DNA of 64,000 nucleotides from Epiperipatus broadwayi (GCA_028023455.1 JAQFVV010006200.1:5712506-5776505), one strand, 5' to 3'. Numbered from the stretch's first letter, positions 1 to 12,800 are shown. Numbers and translations are program-made. The notes: a model not told the origin generated them from the sequence alone.

Positions 1-490
1 CAAGGATCCATTGAAACAGGGGTCTTTGCAACTATCAGTTTTCCTCATCTATGCACTCTGACTGCTCCGATGTGCTATTATTTTTGATCAGAGAGTACAC
101 TCAGCGAATCAAAAACTATTGGACCTAACTTGCTCTCTCAAAACCAGAGATCCCAAACTAGCCCCACCTCCACTCCTCACTGACACCTGGGCAATACTCC
201 AACTCCCATCCTCTCAGCCTCTGTCACAGGACTCATCCAATTAAATGTTTGTGACCCGTGCAATCACTCGCTCAACGTGGACGTGTGTCTCGGACTTGCA
301 AAAACTTTTCTTGGCCTGGACAACACACCCTTTCCACATCCCTTTCCCTTTTCATATGTATCCTTTCCTTTTCACCATGTTCCTGAATTTCATTTTATCA
401 TGTAATCACTTCTTTGTAAACCTTTTTTTTAACTGTATTTGTATCTGTTTCTTTTGATGAATAAACTTTCATCACTGGAAAAAAAAAAAG
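1..490 (+). mobile_element. 3' end of a poly-A retroposon (family also at 4701-5771)
   Basis: The first 490 bases are clearly richer in G and C than what follows. They end in a polyadenylation signal AATAAA (460-465) and a pure A run (about 479-489), the usual 3' end of a LINE or LINE-mobilised retroposon. The last 170 bases are closely similar to 5610-5770, where the same sequence again ends in AATAAA and poly-A, so this is a repeat and not a gene end. The 5' part lies outside the window. A short reading frame at 245-457 is C/T-rich 3' UTR-like sequence without recognisable domains, and I do not treat it as a gene. The LINE clade cannot be told from this piece. Confidence 0.65.
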
Positions 491-665
491 AATGGAAGTT
501 TTTTATCACTTCAAACTCTGATGATATAGATATAAATAATGTTTTATTGTAGTGATACAAACTAATTTATCAAAAGGTTAAAGATCATCTTTGAAATTAA
601 TTGCATAATAGAAATTTTTGAATAATAGATATTCGGATTAACCATATTTGGATTATTCTTATTTA

Positions 666-1173
666 TGATAATATATTGGATGTATCCATCATCTATCATT
701 AAATACTGAATGTCTAGAAAATTTTAAACTTTATTTAAGCTTTGCCAAATATAAACAGCTGTTAGTAATAATACACAAAGACAACATAGGTTAATAGATT
801 ATATATTTTAAGTGGTATTATTCTCCACTCTTTTTCAGGTGTTGTTTGCCTGACCAGTGACAATACTAGCATAGGAGTTGAATTTTTATAGCTTTAGATT
901 CTTGAATAACAAATTTTCAGGCAACACTCTAACCAAATGAGCTATTCTGGCAGGCCAGCAACAACTAAGAAAAGCAAAGAATAATACCACTTGAAACATT
1001 GTGTAATCTACTAACCTGTGTTGTCTTTGTGTTTTATTACTAAGAGTTGTCTCTATTTAGAAAAGTTTAAATAAAGTTTAATATTTTCTAGACACTCAAC
1101 ATTTAATGATAGAAATAATCCAACACATTATCACATCTACCATACCATCATCACAAAACCTTCAGGAAAACCA
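666..1173. mobile_element. Hairpin insertion with tRNA-like core, one-sided tail and 12-bp target duplication (family A)
   Basis: Two inverted arms (about 666-850 and 955-1133) pair with each other. The loop carries an antisense tRNA-like segment: read on the minus strand it gives a box-A-like TAGCTCATTTGGTTAGAG. The right arm continues into a 40-base tail (1134-1173) absent on the left. The insertion is flanked by TATTCTTATTTA at 654-665 and 1174-1185, a 12-bp direct repeat that I read as the target duplication. Copies of the same family lie at 31747-31970 and 42585-42922; the latter carries the same tail sequence. Non-coding. Confidence 0.7.
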
Positions 1174-1185
1174 TATTCTTATTTA

Positions 1186-1903
1186 ACTCTTTTTTGTCAC
1201 TATTTTTATTTAAGAAAACAATGAAACTCACTTTTAATGTAAGTAAGTTTACATAATGAGAAAACAGATTCATGGTGAATATGCTTCTGTTGACATGATA
1301 TTACAGTAAAACTCATTAGTTTAAAGTGAATATCGTAATTTGGTTATCTTTCAGTTAATTTTGGCATTTAAAAATATAATAATATTAAATATATTTTTAA
1401 GACTTCTTTAGTAGCACCAAAAAATTATAAATATAAAGATCTTACATATTTTTATTAGTACAGTTTTTGTTTGGGGAGAAGGTGAAATTGTTTTTTTTTA
1501 TTCTTTGGAATCAGCTCAAATGTCATGTTGTCTTCAGCCCAGCAATGGCAAGTTGCTATAGTAACTTTTAAAAATGATTTTTTTCGAGAAAAATAAAAAA
1601 ATAATTTTTAGAAAACGGTTTAACATTTCTTATGATTATCTGCTCTCTCCAAATACAAGGACTGACTACTGGTGAATATGAAACTGGTTTGAAGAAAATG
1701 ATGGAATAAAAATTAGATAGAATAACTTGGTATTGTGTGATTAAATGAAACAGGATATATTTAAAAGACAATGGCTTTCAATTATTAATACATAATTATT
1801 ATCAACTGCAATTGATAATAATTAGGTGTCAATAATTAAAAGTGCTTCTTTAATCTGATTATTATTTAATTTTTAAAAGTTAAATGCTGTGTGATTTATT
1901 ATA
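1186..1903. other. AT-rich DNA, nothing recognised
   Basis: Only short A/T runs and a small reading frame without domain signals. I see no repeat family or RNA gene here. Confidence 0.5.
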
Positions 1904-1905
1904 TA

Positions 1906-2786
1906 CACCTGGGTCTCGTTTTATGCGGTAGATAGGTTTCTCAGAAAATGCGCACAAAATAAACTTACCTTACCTTGAGAAATGGGGGATAGGTTCTGTA
2001 ATTTTCAGAAATCGGCATAAAAGCAAAGCAACAAGGAAAAATTATTTTAAAATTCGCATTAAAAAAATAAGGAAATAAAGTATGACTAATAAAAAATTTC
2101 AAATATTTGAAAAAAAATAATATAAGACAAACTTTTTTTACTTTTTTTATTAACTACAGTATTTAATTTTACATTTTTTCATATATATTTTAATCATTAC
2201 TGCTATTTGACAATATGCATTCAATTGTGAACTGGTAAAAAATCAGATTCGTGACATGATGTACAACTAGCGCCACTTTCAGTCTTGTGCTGTGTTAATA
2301 GTTTTCTGTTTCTATATTTAAAAAATGAGATCGCAATCAAAACAAAAAGATTATACATTATCATTAGAAAGATTATTTTCAGTTTATAAAATCTTCATTA
2401 TTATTTATTTTAAAAATCTAAAAAAATATTTATTTCTGTTATATCTAACAAAATACATTTTAGAAGTTTAAAATTTTTGAATATTTATTGCGATATTTTT
2501 ATAAGTAAATATAAATCTATTATTATTATTTACTCATTAGGATAAGTAGATTATTTACATAGAAGCTAAGATTCTAAATACAGCTGCAGGCCATATTCAC
2601 GTTAGCTGCTAATACAACGTTATATCTTTGGAAAAAAAAGTATTTCAAGTCAAAACTTTTTATTAATAATTTAAATTTCTTGATATCTAATAAATGTAGT
2701 GAAATATGAAAGATATTAAGAAGAAACATGAATCGCATAACTTCAAAATCGCATTAAAATAATCTGCATAAAACAAGAACCAAGTG
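1906..2786 (-). mobile_element. Non-autonomous pogo/Tigger-like DNA transposon (copy 1)
   Basis: The ends are imperfect terminal inverted repeats: the left begins CACCTGGGTCTCGTTTTATG and the right, read on the minus strand, begins CACTTGGTTCTTGTTTTATG. A TA dinucleotide flanks both ends (1904-1905 and 2787-2788), the target duplication of the Tc1/mariner/pogo superfamily. The TIR style with a G+T-rich start and CTCGTTTTATG recalls Tigger ends. The 881-bp body has no transposase frame, so it is MITE-like. It aligns along most of its length, in opposite orientation, with 15140-16192; strand is given relative to that copy. Superfamily placement rests on TIR and TSD only. Confidence 0.75.
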
Positions 2787-2800
2787 TATATTGAATAAAT

Positions 2801-3762
2801 GGTAAAACTGACTGTTAGAGGCCACAACATTTTGCCCTCTATTTTTAAAAAAAACTATATTTTTTTTGTACTAAGTGTATCTAATTATACTAAATCTATC
2901 TAACTATAAATAAACTATATCTAACTATAAATGTTTTTACATAAAGGTTAATGCATTCATATCGGCTTTTTCAAACCAAATTGTGCAAATGCTTTTTGCG
3001 AGTGTTAAATAATAAATGAATACCCTCTGATCCATACAAGTTTCCTTTTATTGCTGCATAAATTCTATATCTTGTATGGGTCAGAGGGTATTCATTTATT
3101 ATTTAACACTCGCAAAAAGCGTTTGCACAATTTGGTTTGAAAAAGCCGATATGAATGTGATTACAGTTGTATACAGACGCTATAAAAAATAAATGCTGAT
3201 TTATAAAGGTTAATAGTAAAAAAAAAAAAAAAACTTACATTTTTATGCATAATTTTGAGCTATGCACATGAGGAAATTCGTGAAAACGGTGTCATGTTCA
3301 TGCATACCCCTTAATGCAAATTCCTTCAGATAGGATGGATAAAAGAAGTACGATTCATCGATCTCCACTATCCATGGTTCGAACTACGTTATTCTTACTT
3401 TTAATTGTAAAGTATATATAACTATAAATGTATTTTTTACATGAAGGTTAATAAATAAAATTAAAAAAAACTTGCAATGGAGATCGATAAATCGTACTTC
3501 TTTCATCCATTCTACTTGCAGGAATTTGCATTTAGGGGTATTGCACGAACATGACACCATTTTCATGAATTTCCTCGTGTACATAGCTCAAAACTACGCA
3601 TAAAAATGTAAGTTTATTTTTATTATTATTAACCTTTATGTAAAAACATTTATAGTTAAATATAGTTTATTTATAGTTAGATACACTTAATACGAAAAAA
3701 TACAGTTCAGTTTTTTAAAAATAGAGGATGAAATGTTGTGGCTGCTAACAGTCAGTTTTACC
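2801..3762. mobile_element. Foldback element with long TIRs and 9-bp target duplication (Mutator-like)
   Basis: The ends are GGTAAAACTGACTGTTAG at 2801 and its exact inverse complement ending at 3762. They are flanked by a perfect 9-bp direct repeat TGAATAAAT (2792-2800 and 3763-3771). The arms continue inward for about 300 bp (2801-2952 plus 3203-3367 pairing with 3473-3762). The left arm is split by a second hairpin (2953-3202, separate entry). A 9-bp duplication with very long TIRs and no coding sequence fits non-autonomous Mutator-like foldback elements. No transposase is present to prove it. It lies only 14 bp from the end of the pogo-like element, so the two insertions are nearly adjacent. 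Confidence 0.8.
2953..3202. mobile_element. Hairpin insertion nested in the foldback element, 12-bp target duplication, one-sided tail
   Basis: 2954-3050 and 3073-3157 are inverted copies of each other around a loop of about 22 bases. After the hairpin comes a 45-base tail (3158-3202) with no partner on the left. ATAAAGGTTAAT stands on both sides (2941-2952 and 3203-3214). The uninterrupted arm of the host foldback element has the complement once (about 3628-3639), which confirms an insertion with a 12-bp duplication. The sequence around GAGTGTTAAATAATAAATGA recurs at 58207-58232. Confidence 0.78.
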
Positions 3763-3771
3763 TGAATAAAT

Positions 3772-4683
3772 ATTAAATTCTTTTTCTATTAAGAGATAAC
3801 AATTTTTATTCATATTAATTATGCATTTAATTTTTTATTAATTATTTTGTTTAAGTGTATTTACCATATAGACTAAAATGATAATATAGTCTTACATAGT
3901 TCTCTCCACAGAAAACAACAAAGAAAATATTGCTTACCATATAGCCATCTGCTGGTTGAAATGAAAGTTTTTATGACTTTCTGCTTTATTTTATTTTTTA
4001 TAAAAGGATAATTTAGTACTCGTTTGCTGATCAAATAATTTGACAATTGGCTGTGTTGATTATAACCTAGGTAGATATTAGAAAAAATATAAATTTGAAA
4101 ATTCTCAATCACCTATAATAATAAAAAAATCAGCTTATCCAAATGTAAAATCCACCTTTCAGCATAGCAGGCAGATATATTAAGCACTGCTATAAATGAA
4201 TGTGTGATAAGAATTTTTGATAAATATTAATTGTTACTGTTTAACACATTTCATTATTTCTATTTTAACCAAATTGAAATCTTTAACAGTATTTACATTT
4301 GTAGAGTTTGAAATGATTCCAATTTTAATTTGGGCTATATACCATGAATAGTCTTTATTATGGAACATATTAATATGTTGCTGTTTTTATATATGCTATT
4401 AAAATTGTATATTTTTATTGTTAAGAGAAGTATTATTTATATGTATACAAAACAGTTTTTCTTTATATATATTTACATAAAAGATTGCACAATGCATCAA
4501 CAATTTACATGTCATTTGTAAAGTTGATCTCAGATACCATTTTGATGAATTTTTAGTTTTCCAATTTTGATTAATTTCTATTATTTTCTGATAATAAATT
4601 GTTTTATTATCTTATTATTAAAATTTATTATATAATTGGAATATTTGACATCAGTGATCTTTTTTTACTCTAGAGTTGCACAT
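3772..4683. other. AT-rich DNA, nothing recognised
   Basis: A minus-strand frame of 79 codons (3873-4112) has the composition of random AT-rich sequence and no domain pattern. No repeat family seen. Confidence 0.5.
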
Positions 4684-4700
4684 AAAAATACTGCTTATCA

Positions 4701-5771
4701 TCAGTCCACTAGAGGGAGCCAAGGACTCCAGTTAGCACTGTTTCTGGCTCTCTGATTCGTTCCCTTTTTTCTAGTTCAGGAAATTAAATTTCTCTAAAAC
4801 TATCCCTATTAAAAAGAGGAGTTTTTTAGTTCTCTTTTCATATACAAGCTATATCAACAATGTAATCACAAGTAAGCATAATTTCAACTTTTATAAAAAC
4901 GCTATGTAAATATATGGCAGCCATTAAAATTACAAACGATTTCTACAGAAATTTTACCTTTTAATGAAAATTTTCATTTCACTTAATTTTGTTGAATGAA
5001 TGAGAGGGTCCAGTTGTTGGGAGGACTCCCAGGGGTCTAAATCCTAGTTCTTTTGAGGGGAGGGGTCTGGGATGAGGGTGCTATGGTGATTGTTACCAAC
5101 ATTGGTTTTTCTCATTCACAAGATAGAAAAAATAACGTTATTTATGGTGATTCTTTAACGTTATCGTTATGAGTGATTTTATCCATGTATTATTGCAAAA
5201 TAGGTCGCAGTTTGGCCTCATGATTCTAATTGCAAGTGATCCACCTTATTTAATTTTATTACTTCCAATGTTGCTATTGATAGGGTTGGCCTTTTGCTGT
5301 TCAGGTGATTTTCATGATGGATTAGAATGGTTTTCAGCAGAGACATTTTGAAGCTTGGATTTTTTTTCCCTTGTTCTCCATTGGTTTTCCATAATTTTTC
5401 CAAAGTCTTCGGGATTGCTCTCTTGTGAAGATATTTAAGGCCATTTGGAAGAACTGAACAGTAGATTGATTTAGTCCTTATTTTATGTTATCTCCAAGTG
5501 TTTTCCTATTTCTTAACTTTCCCAATATTGTACTCCTAAAAGACTATTCATAATTGATTTCTAGACTTTACAAATAATTCCTAATTGTAACATTCATTTG
5601 TCTTTAATGGTTAATACAAACCCTTTCCACATCCCTTTCCCTTCCTCATATGTATCCTTCTCCCTTCACTATGTTGCTCCAGAATTTCATTTTTACCATT
5701 CTTTGTAAACCTCTTATTTAACTATATTCGTACCTTTTTTTTTAAGAATAAACTTTAATCACTGAGAAAAA
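4701..5771 (+). mobile_element. Retroposon of about 1.07 kb with poly-A tail and 17-bp target duplication
   Basis: AAAAATACTGCTTATCA occurs at 4684-4700 and again at 5772-5788, directly after a poly-A stretch, so the insertion has the target duplication and tail of LINE-type integration. The 3' end (AATAAA at 5747-5752, then A-rich) matches the element at 1-490. The body has no long reading frame; a 60-codon frame at 5169-5351 shows no known domain. It could be a short non-autonomous partner of a LINE, or a full element whose coding middle was lost. It starts with a sequence resembling a CTCF site (see 4706-4718). Confidence 0.72.
4706..4718 (+). promoter_or_regulatory. CTCF-like core motif at the 5' end of a retroposon
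   Basis: CCACTAGAGGGAG matches the animal CTCF core (CCASYAGRKGGCR) at all but one position, an A in place of C near the end. A chance match of this quality is unlikely in such AT-rich DNA, but one near-match does not prove binding. A weaker similar string (CTAGAAGGGAGC) lies at about 44690. Confidence 0.3.
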
Positions 5772-5929
5772 AAAAATACTGCTTATCACTGGAAAAAGAT
5801 AATCCTCAAAAATTATTTTGAGGATCTGATATGGTACTCCTATCTGCTTCATGTTAAAAGAAAAAAAATTGTTTTATCAATGTGAATCAAATATAAACTA
5901 GGAGTCATGTGATATTTATCAGCATATAT

Positions 5930-6085
5930 GCTCTCACTCATGAAAACCACAAGCTAGAAACTAGGCTGGGGATATTGGATGAGTAGGCACTATATAGGGT
6001 TCTTATGCACAAACTGTCTTGCATACATTGATTATTAAGGCTTGCACTTGGTGGCACTACTGTATGGAGAGTTTGTTACTGTTAT
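5930..6085 (-). repeat. Medium repeat, family C (single arm)
   Basis: The stretch with GGGGATATTGGATGAGTAGG and, further on, GGCACTACTGTATGGAGAG matches the right arm of the inverted copy at 43778-44145 and, on the other strand, the direct copies at 18452-18790. Non-coding. Origin unknown; it carries no clear tRNA boxes. Confidence 0.6.
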
Positions 6086-6099
6086 TAACAGCTTGGGTA

Positions 6100-7215
6100 A
6101 GTATATGAAATGCTGATCACATATCATCTTCTAATCAAATGGGCAAAGATGTTTGCTATTAGCTTGCAAGTGATATCATTAAAATTTGAAATTGTTAATT
6201 CAGCATTAGAGCCACGTAACTAAACAAGTAAATAGGTTAGATTTAATTTTAAGAAGCATTTGGATAGTGCTTCCACTGAGGAAGGTCAATTCATAGAAAC
6301 TAATATGTGTTTCTATACAAATCTATGTGTGCTCAACCAATTTAGATGGTTATTGAGTGAACTGAAGATAAAAATGTAGATTGAACATAATCTAAATGAG
6401 TGAAGTGTTAGTTTGTTTGAGTTACTAGAATAAATTGTGTTGTGCAATATTCAGTGACAAACTACTATTAATGATGATTCTGGGTTTTTTGTTTGATCAT
6501 ATTTCTCTAATGTCTGATTATTTCACCTAGATTTTCAGTAGTGAACTTAATGTGAGTTATTGTGTAATGGGAGTTATTGTACAATGGATGTATTTAGTTT
6601 ATTCCATAATTATAAGAATAATTTTATTGATTGTGATTGTTAGTGAATTGTTTAAACTAAATTATTGAATTCCTGATGAGAATCAATTTAATATTCACAT
6701 TTGTATACCATGGAATCATTGCTTGTGAAGAATATTAAAATAAATTAGTGCAGTACTTTTTTGTTAAGAGCAGAGAGTTTGCAATACTCTGGCATATATT
6801 GCTTGGTTATAATGATCTTTCTCAAAAGACTTTTTGGAGTTTCCAAATCTGTTTTTAATCAGATCAATTTAACATATAGAATAATTTGCATTCCTCAGAT
6901 GGAAATTGATTCAAATTCTTTAAATTGTAAATCTGCCACTTCTACCATATTTATGTCCTGAAGTTTGAATCTATGCCTAATGAATTTGTAAATTATATTG
7001 AGATCACAAACAGAGTTGGACTTTTTATTCCCAAAGAGTATAACTATTTTTGGCTGTTAGAGACAAAATGTTCAAACTTAATATGGGTTCATCAGATGAG
7101 TTTAGCTACATTGGCTATAAAAAATGAAGACATCGTTTCACTAAATAGATTATTTTAATATCTCACAACTCTTCTCCTTACATCATGCTGTTCAAACAGC
7201 AAGTATTTTAATTTC
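6100..7215. other. AT-rich DNA, nothing recognised
   Basis: Two short plus-strand frames (6761-6961, 6973-7158) lack domain signals and are not supported as genes. Nothing else stands out. Confidence 0.45.
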
Positions 7216-7221
7216 TAATCA

Positions 7222-7345
7222 CATTTTTGCCACTTAGTGTCAACTTCAGTAATTAATAGATGCAAGATGGTAGTGCTTTTTAAAGCCCTATCCGGTATTG
7301 TTCTATCTAATATTCCCAGTTTTTTGCTTATGGTTGATCCAAAAG
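7222..7345 (+). repeat. Degenerate copy of medium repeat family C
   Basis: The order of blocks (TTTTTGCCAC, CAGTAATTAATAGATG, AATATTCCCAG) follows the family C copy at 43790-43900 with many substitutions. An old fragment. Confidence 0.4.
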
Positions 7346-8244
7346 CTTATTGATGAAAAACTAAGATTACGGTTAACTTTAATCTCACCATTTGCTCTGT
7401 CATTTTAATGCAAAATAGATAACTTTTAACAATAGCATGGCTTTTTGAAGTTTCAAAAGGAACAACTTGTATCTTAAATAAACATATGTAATGTAAAATA
7501 AACAGCCTAATATCTTATGCTACATATGTTTCATATATAAAACTGCCAGGCATGTCACAATAGTGACTGAAGCTTTTTATATTTTTTATTTTTAAAGTAT
7601 GAATATATTATCACATAATCATACTTTTTCGGATGTGTTCAACTTATCACATACTATTAAACAATCTTTAAGCAAGACGAGATAATTATAATATCCTTTC
7701 AATCCTTATATGCATTAACAATAACATTAAAGGCTACATTTAAAAATATAATATTTATGGTAATTATTGACAAATGTAATTAATCATGTTCTCTACCAAA
7801 AGCAGTTTGAGTAATTGACAGCATAATATTACAAACAAATAATTTCTTGGTCATCATTGATGATTAATGATATTTGTCACCTTCTTAGCACAATTTATTC
7901 TATTATTTTAAATGCTTAGATTTACTACAACATAAACTTGAGTGAACTTTAATATATACATATATTTTACAAATTTAACTCTTGTTACAAGCATATTCTG
8001 TACTGTGCACCTATTCATAATAATCACCTTTCATAAATGGGTGAATATTCTGCATGATTTAGTGTAATGGCACGGTGGCAGATCTCCTGCCATCATTTCT
8101 GATGCTCAAGCTTCTTATGAATTCCCAAGCAATAAAGCCAATTGGTTAACCCTTCATGGTTTATCACAATGATAGAGTAATATATTCTAAAATTCAAAAT
8201 TCATGGATCATATTTCCTGTGTGTCAGTGTTAATAATGCAATTT

Positions 8245-8432
8245 TTATAAACCATCTGAGCATAATCTGGACCAACTGAAGAGTGCTGGTTTAGCACAGA
8301 ATACATATATTGGTGATTATTTATCTTTTCTACATGTGTGTGGAGATGTGTATCAGTTGTATGAGATAGTGTGGATAGTTGAAGGGTGCTTGAAAATCTG
8401 AGTTCAAATCCCCTATACTTAATATCCTAATA
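8245..8432 (+). repeat. Family B repeat with tRNA B-box-like end (single arm)
   Basis: CTGGACCAACTGAAGAGTGC, then an ACATGTGTGTGG block, then CTGAGTTCAAATCCCC match the right half of the inverted copies at 23109-23515 and 39110-39787. GAGTTCAAATCCC resembles a tRNA B box (GGTTCGAATCC), so the family is probably tRNA-related. Confidence 0.6.
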
Positions 8433-8533
8433 ATAACTAATAATTTTTATTATGTTAGAAATTATTATATAACATCTAAGTCTTGATATAGACTTTAAAT
8501 TTAATAAAATACAAGTATATTGATATTTTTATA

Positions 8534-8690
8534 TCATCATTTTTGTATCCTTATTGGCAACCGCAGCATGAAAGTTTATGTTTAACCCATTTTCTCTGAT
8601 CAATATTCTCATCAGGCTATCAAACTTCCTTACATCATGTATCCATCTCACATGTAGGCTGTTTCTAGATCTTTTAAATCTCATATACAA
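8534..8690 (-). mobile_element. Old 3' fragment of the RTE-like LINE
   Basis: The order ATCATC-rich start, GCAGCATGAAAG, then ATCCATCTCACATGTAGGCT and TTTCTAGATC parallels the 3' end of the LINE at 20173-20340 with substitutions. Truncated and non-functional. Confidence 0.5.
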
Positions 8691-8699
8691 TAAAAAGCT

Positions 8700-11600
8700 C
8701 TATTTTTAAAAACTTTTTATCTCTATTTAGTCACAACCCAAACAATCTTATATTTCTATAATTCTTCAATTAATACATGTTCTTCCATATATATTCAAAC
8801 GGAGTAAGTATTGGTCATAATGCATTACATTAATGTTTGGTGTTTCACAACAAATTGGAAAAAATATAACATATTTAATAAAGGTGTGTATTAGTTTTGA
8901 TTTTAACAAATATCTGTTACACATGCTGCTGTGTACCATTAGTTCAAAATTAATGTGATGTGATTTCATTGGAATTTTAAATTCTTACAAATTTTTGCTT
9001 ATCTTTTGTAATTTTTACAAAAGGCATATACATAATAGTTTTAATTATTTGACCATCTATAATTTACTAATCCTTTCAGAAACTTTTGCACAGAAATCAA
9101 AATTCATAATTAGCAGTGAACCTTATACAATATACACTTTTAACAAGCACACTCCTACACTTTTAAACAGTATAGACATTTTTAACATATATTTACAAGA
9201 TGTACATTCCTATATGCAATTAAATTTAAAAATTTGAGTATACGCATCAAAATATCAATAAAAATAGTAGAATCTTATATATATATTTATTTAATACATA
9301 TAAAACATTTGTTTTGAACATATATATACTTGTAGATCAAATTATTTAAAAATTGAACACATTTCCCCCCCCACACATATATGTATACAAGTCATCCTTC
9401 ATTTTTCTCGTAATGAAATTATTGATCAAGTTGATAAAATTTTTGTAAGACATACAATGTCTTAGTGATATTAGATTTGAAAATTTTAACCTCTCTGCTT
9501 TTATTGAAAAAGACAGTAGAAGCTATTTACTTGTGATGTTTTATGATCATAGCACCAAATGGAGGCATTGTGACTTAAAAAAATTAAACATTCTTTTTTT
9601 ATTTATTTAATAGAGTTAATTAAAACTATGATTATTGAAAAAATGGATACGATATGATGACTATTCGGAATTCTAAGTATCATTTGACTTTTTACCCAGA
9701 GTATCATTATTACATTTTTGATTATCTATGCAAAGTTTTAACTATTATTAAATAGAAATGGATAAATGTATAGAATGCATCTATTCTATACATGATTTAG
9801 TTTGAATAAATTAAAACAAACATTTTTAAAAGAAAACGTACTTAAGTAAACAAGTCAAAGTCTGATTAACTGAATAAACTTTTCTCTTTCTTGTCTGTCT
9901 TTCCCGTTACGTCATACTATTGTTATGGCAGTTAAAGAGTAAGAAAACTGGCTTTTTAACTAAACGTAGAAGAAAGAAAATGAGTGAAAACTTGAATTAC
10001 TAAATTAACTTCTCTTCTAATGTTATTGTAAAAAAATTAAGAACTAATTTTTTATTTTTAAATTGTTAATGAAAATACTTTTTTTTTTTAAAAAAAAAAT
10101 GCAATCAGCAGATAGATATTAAAGTTATTATTTATATTGTATTTATAATTTATTGGATATAAAATGTATTTGCTATCATTAGTATATGAATATAATTTAA
10201 TAAACTGCATTATTCAATTAACTACAGTAATTTAATTTTGCCTTTAAAATATATTTACTAAAGCCCAAATGCTGAATTTTTATAATAGCTAATGGAAATA
10301 TTAATGAAGATTTCAAAATTATTTAACTTTATTTTCTATTTCCATATTATTTGTCCTCTTTTTTTTTTCTTTATCTATCAATTCCATTTATACTGATTAA
10401 ACTTGACTGCATCAAATATATACATGTACGTGTATGTAATGCAAAAATCTAAAATACTATCTTTAATCCACTAAAGTAATTAAATTATACTATGTGAATC
10501 AATTTAAATAGTTATCCAATAATAATTGAAGCATTTTTCTATCTAAGCATTTCATGAATTGTGCTAAATCTCAAGTGTTTATGACCAAAATGGCAACTAA
10601 TTAATTTTGCACATTGTAGAAATGATAGCTTTTATACTTTACATACTGAGTAGGGTTATCATGTATCATCTGTAAATGCACTAACCAATTGCATTTTATA
10701 AATGAACTAAATCAAATAAGTCTCTGTGTGTAATGTAGATTTATCAGATATAATGCTTCAATAATAACTTTTCTTTATACTTTATTTGAAAAAAAGGATA
10801 AGTGCCTCGGTGACATTTACTTTTGTGATTTTTAACAAGATAGCTTATTGGAATATCTCAAAGTTCTAGAATTAATAATGTATATTTTCATTGTGAGTCC
10901 TAAGTTTGAAGATAATAACAATATTGTCTGCTAATGTAATCAGTCTTTCAATTTTTCCATTATTATTTTCTGGCTAATCAGAAACTGGCAAAGAAAAAAT
11001 TGTTCTGATATTGTAGTACCCAAGCATTGGTGTAAAAGTTTATGTTAGGAATATCTCTCTTCCAATCTGAGAAACTACAATTGATTAATAAATTTATTGG
11101 AGATGTTGCAGATTTACATTGTTATTCTCTATTCAACTAATCCAAATTACAGTCGAGAAGCATTAAATGTCATGTTATTATTCAGTCAGTGATTTGAATT
11201 ATGACTTTAACCAGCTACATATATATATGTATTATATCAAAAAAGATTTTGCATTGATTTTGAATAGCAGGATAACAATGACCATTGAAGGAACATAGTG
11301 CTAATCCAATTTCTGATACCAAGAGAAATTTGATTAAAGGCTGTTATTGAAATTTGACAGCACTTCTACTTAGCAATCATTGATTTTACTGCTAGCTCAC
11401 ATTTCAGAAAATGGAACAGTTATCATTAGTACCATTAGCAAACTAGCATTAGTTGGAAAGTCAGATAATCAATATGTTTTTAATGAAAGTTTTTATATCT
11501 ACTGTTTAGAATTCAGGCTACAATTTGAATCAACTTTTCTCTTTTTTAGTCAAATTTTAAATTTGACCAATTTGGGGGGAAGGGGGCCAATTTAGCCTTA

Positions 11601-12540
11601 GCATTTGAGTGATAATATAAATGGTGTGGTTCTGATAATTGAACATATTAATATGCAATGAATGAAGGTTTATTGTCTAGTCTAATTTAGCAATTCTAAA
11701 ACTTAACTTCCAAAATGGCATTGAATTTTCTGGTGGTTTTCTGTTTTCATTTTTGAACTGACTATTTTAGTGTAATATAAAATACTGTTTTCTTAAATGA
11801 AGGCAAATGTTCTATACCTAGGCCATATTTCCTAAAATCCTTTCAGTATAAGCTATCTGATGTCCAATAATTATACAAAAAAGATTGTGAATAAAGATGG
11901 ATTTCATTAAGATGTAATGCAGAAACTTAAAGAGGAGTTATGCTGTTAAAATTAGATAGTAAAACAATTTATTGCATATAAAATAATCAATATTCTATTC
12001 AATCCAACATTAATAACTCATTTCTATATAAAGTTCAAATAATGGGAAATTTATAATATAGCCTTTTAAAAAAAAATTATATTAGTCTAATATACAGAGA
12101 AGCATCAAAAGAAATGACACATGTTTACAATGTTTTCAATTTTTTGTTCAATTTATGTAAATGTAAACCATAATACAAAAGTCAATATATAGATTTCCAC
12201 AATCAATTTCTAAATGCTTTGAGCTTCATTCAAGAATAAATCACAATTAATTAAAAAATATGCATTATACACATATCTGAGAAAATCTCTGTGATTAAAT
12301 TTTTGCCTGTTTATTTAGAAATATAATGTTATTAGATTTTTAAAAAAAAAACACAGATATATTCTTTAAATAGACTACCACAAACAATTCTTGATTTTTT
12401 TTATCTTTGCTTACACAGAGGCATTGGTAGAAAAAAAAAAATACAAATTGTCTGTAGAATTCATGCTTTCTTATTTATTGGCTATAATATCACAATAAGT
12501 ACAATACCTATATAATTCTAAATAGTATTTATTTTACTTT
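8700..12540. other. Long AT-rich stretch without recognised genes or repeats
   Basis: Contains short A/T runs, a run of eight C (9365-9372) and several frames of 60-80 codons with no domain pattern. The frame at 11380-11595 ends in a G-rich run and is not supported. I recognise no transposon here; very old repeats could escape reading by eye. Confidence 0.4.
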
Positions 12541-12548
12541 TCTTTACT

Positions 12549-12800
12549 TACTGTAATCATTATAAACTGGTTGCAAATGAGTGTTAAGAAAAAGTAAACT
12601 AATTTAAAATTTATATTGTGCTCTGAATGGCTTTCAACAGTTGTGCATTCATTTAAGGGCTTAACTTTTCAACTGCAAAATAAGAGAATGGTTTGATTCT
12701 GGCAGTGTTCTGCTGAAAACATCCTTAGTGCAATTTAAATTTTAAATTTAAATTAGTTTATATTTTCTTAGCACTCATTTGCAATGAGTTTATAATATCC
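12549..12800. repeat. MITE-like inverted repeat with arms of about 65-70 bp
   Basis: 12553-12622 (containing GCAAATGAGTGTTAAGAAAA) pairs with 12725-12795 (TTTTCTTAGCACTCATTTGC) with a few mismatches. The spacer has no frame. No clear target duplication found, so the superfamily is open. Confidence 0.55.
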
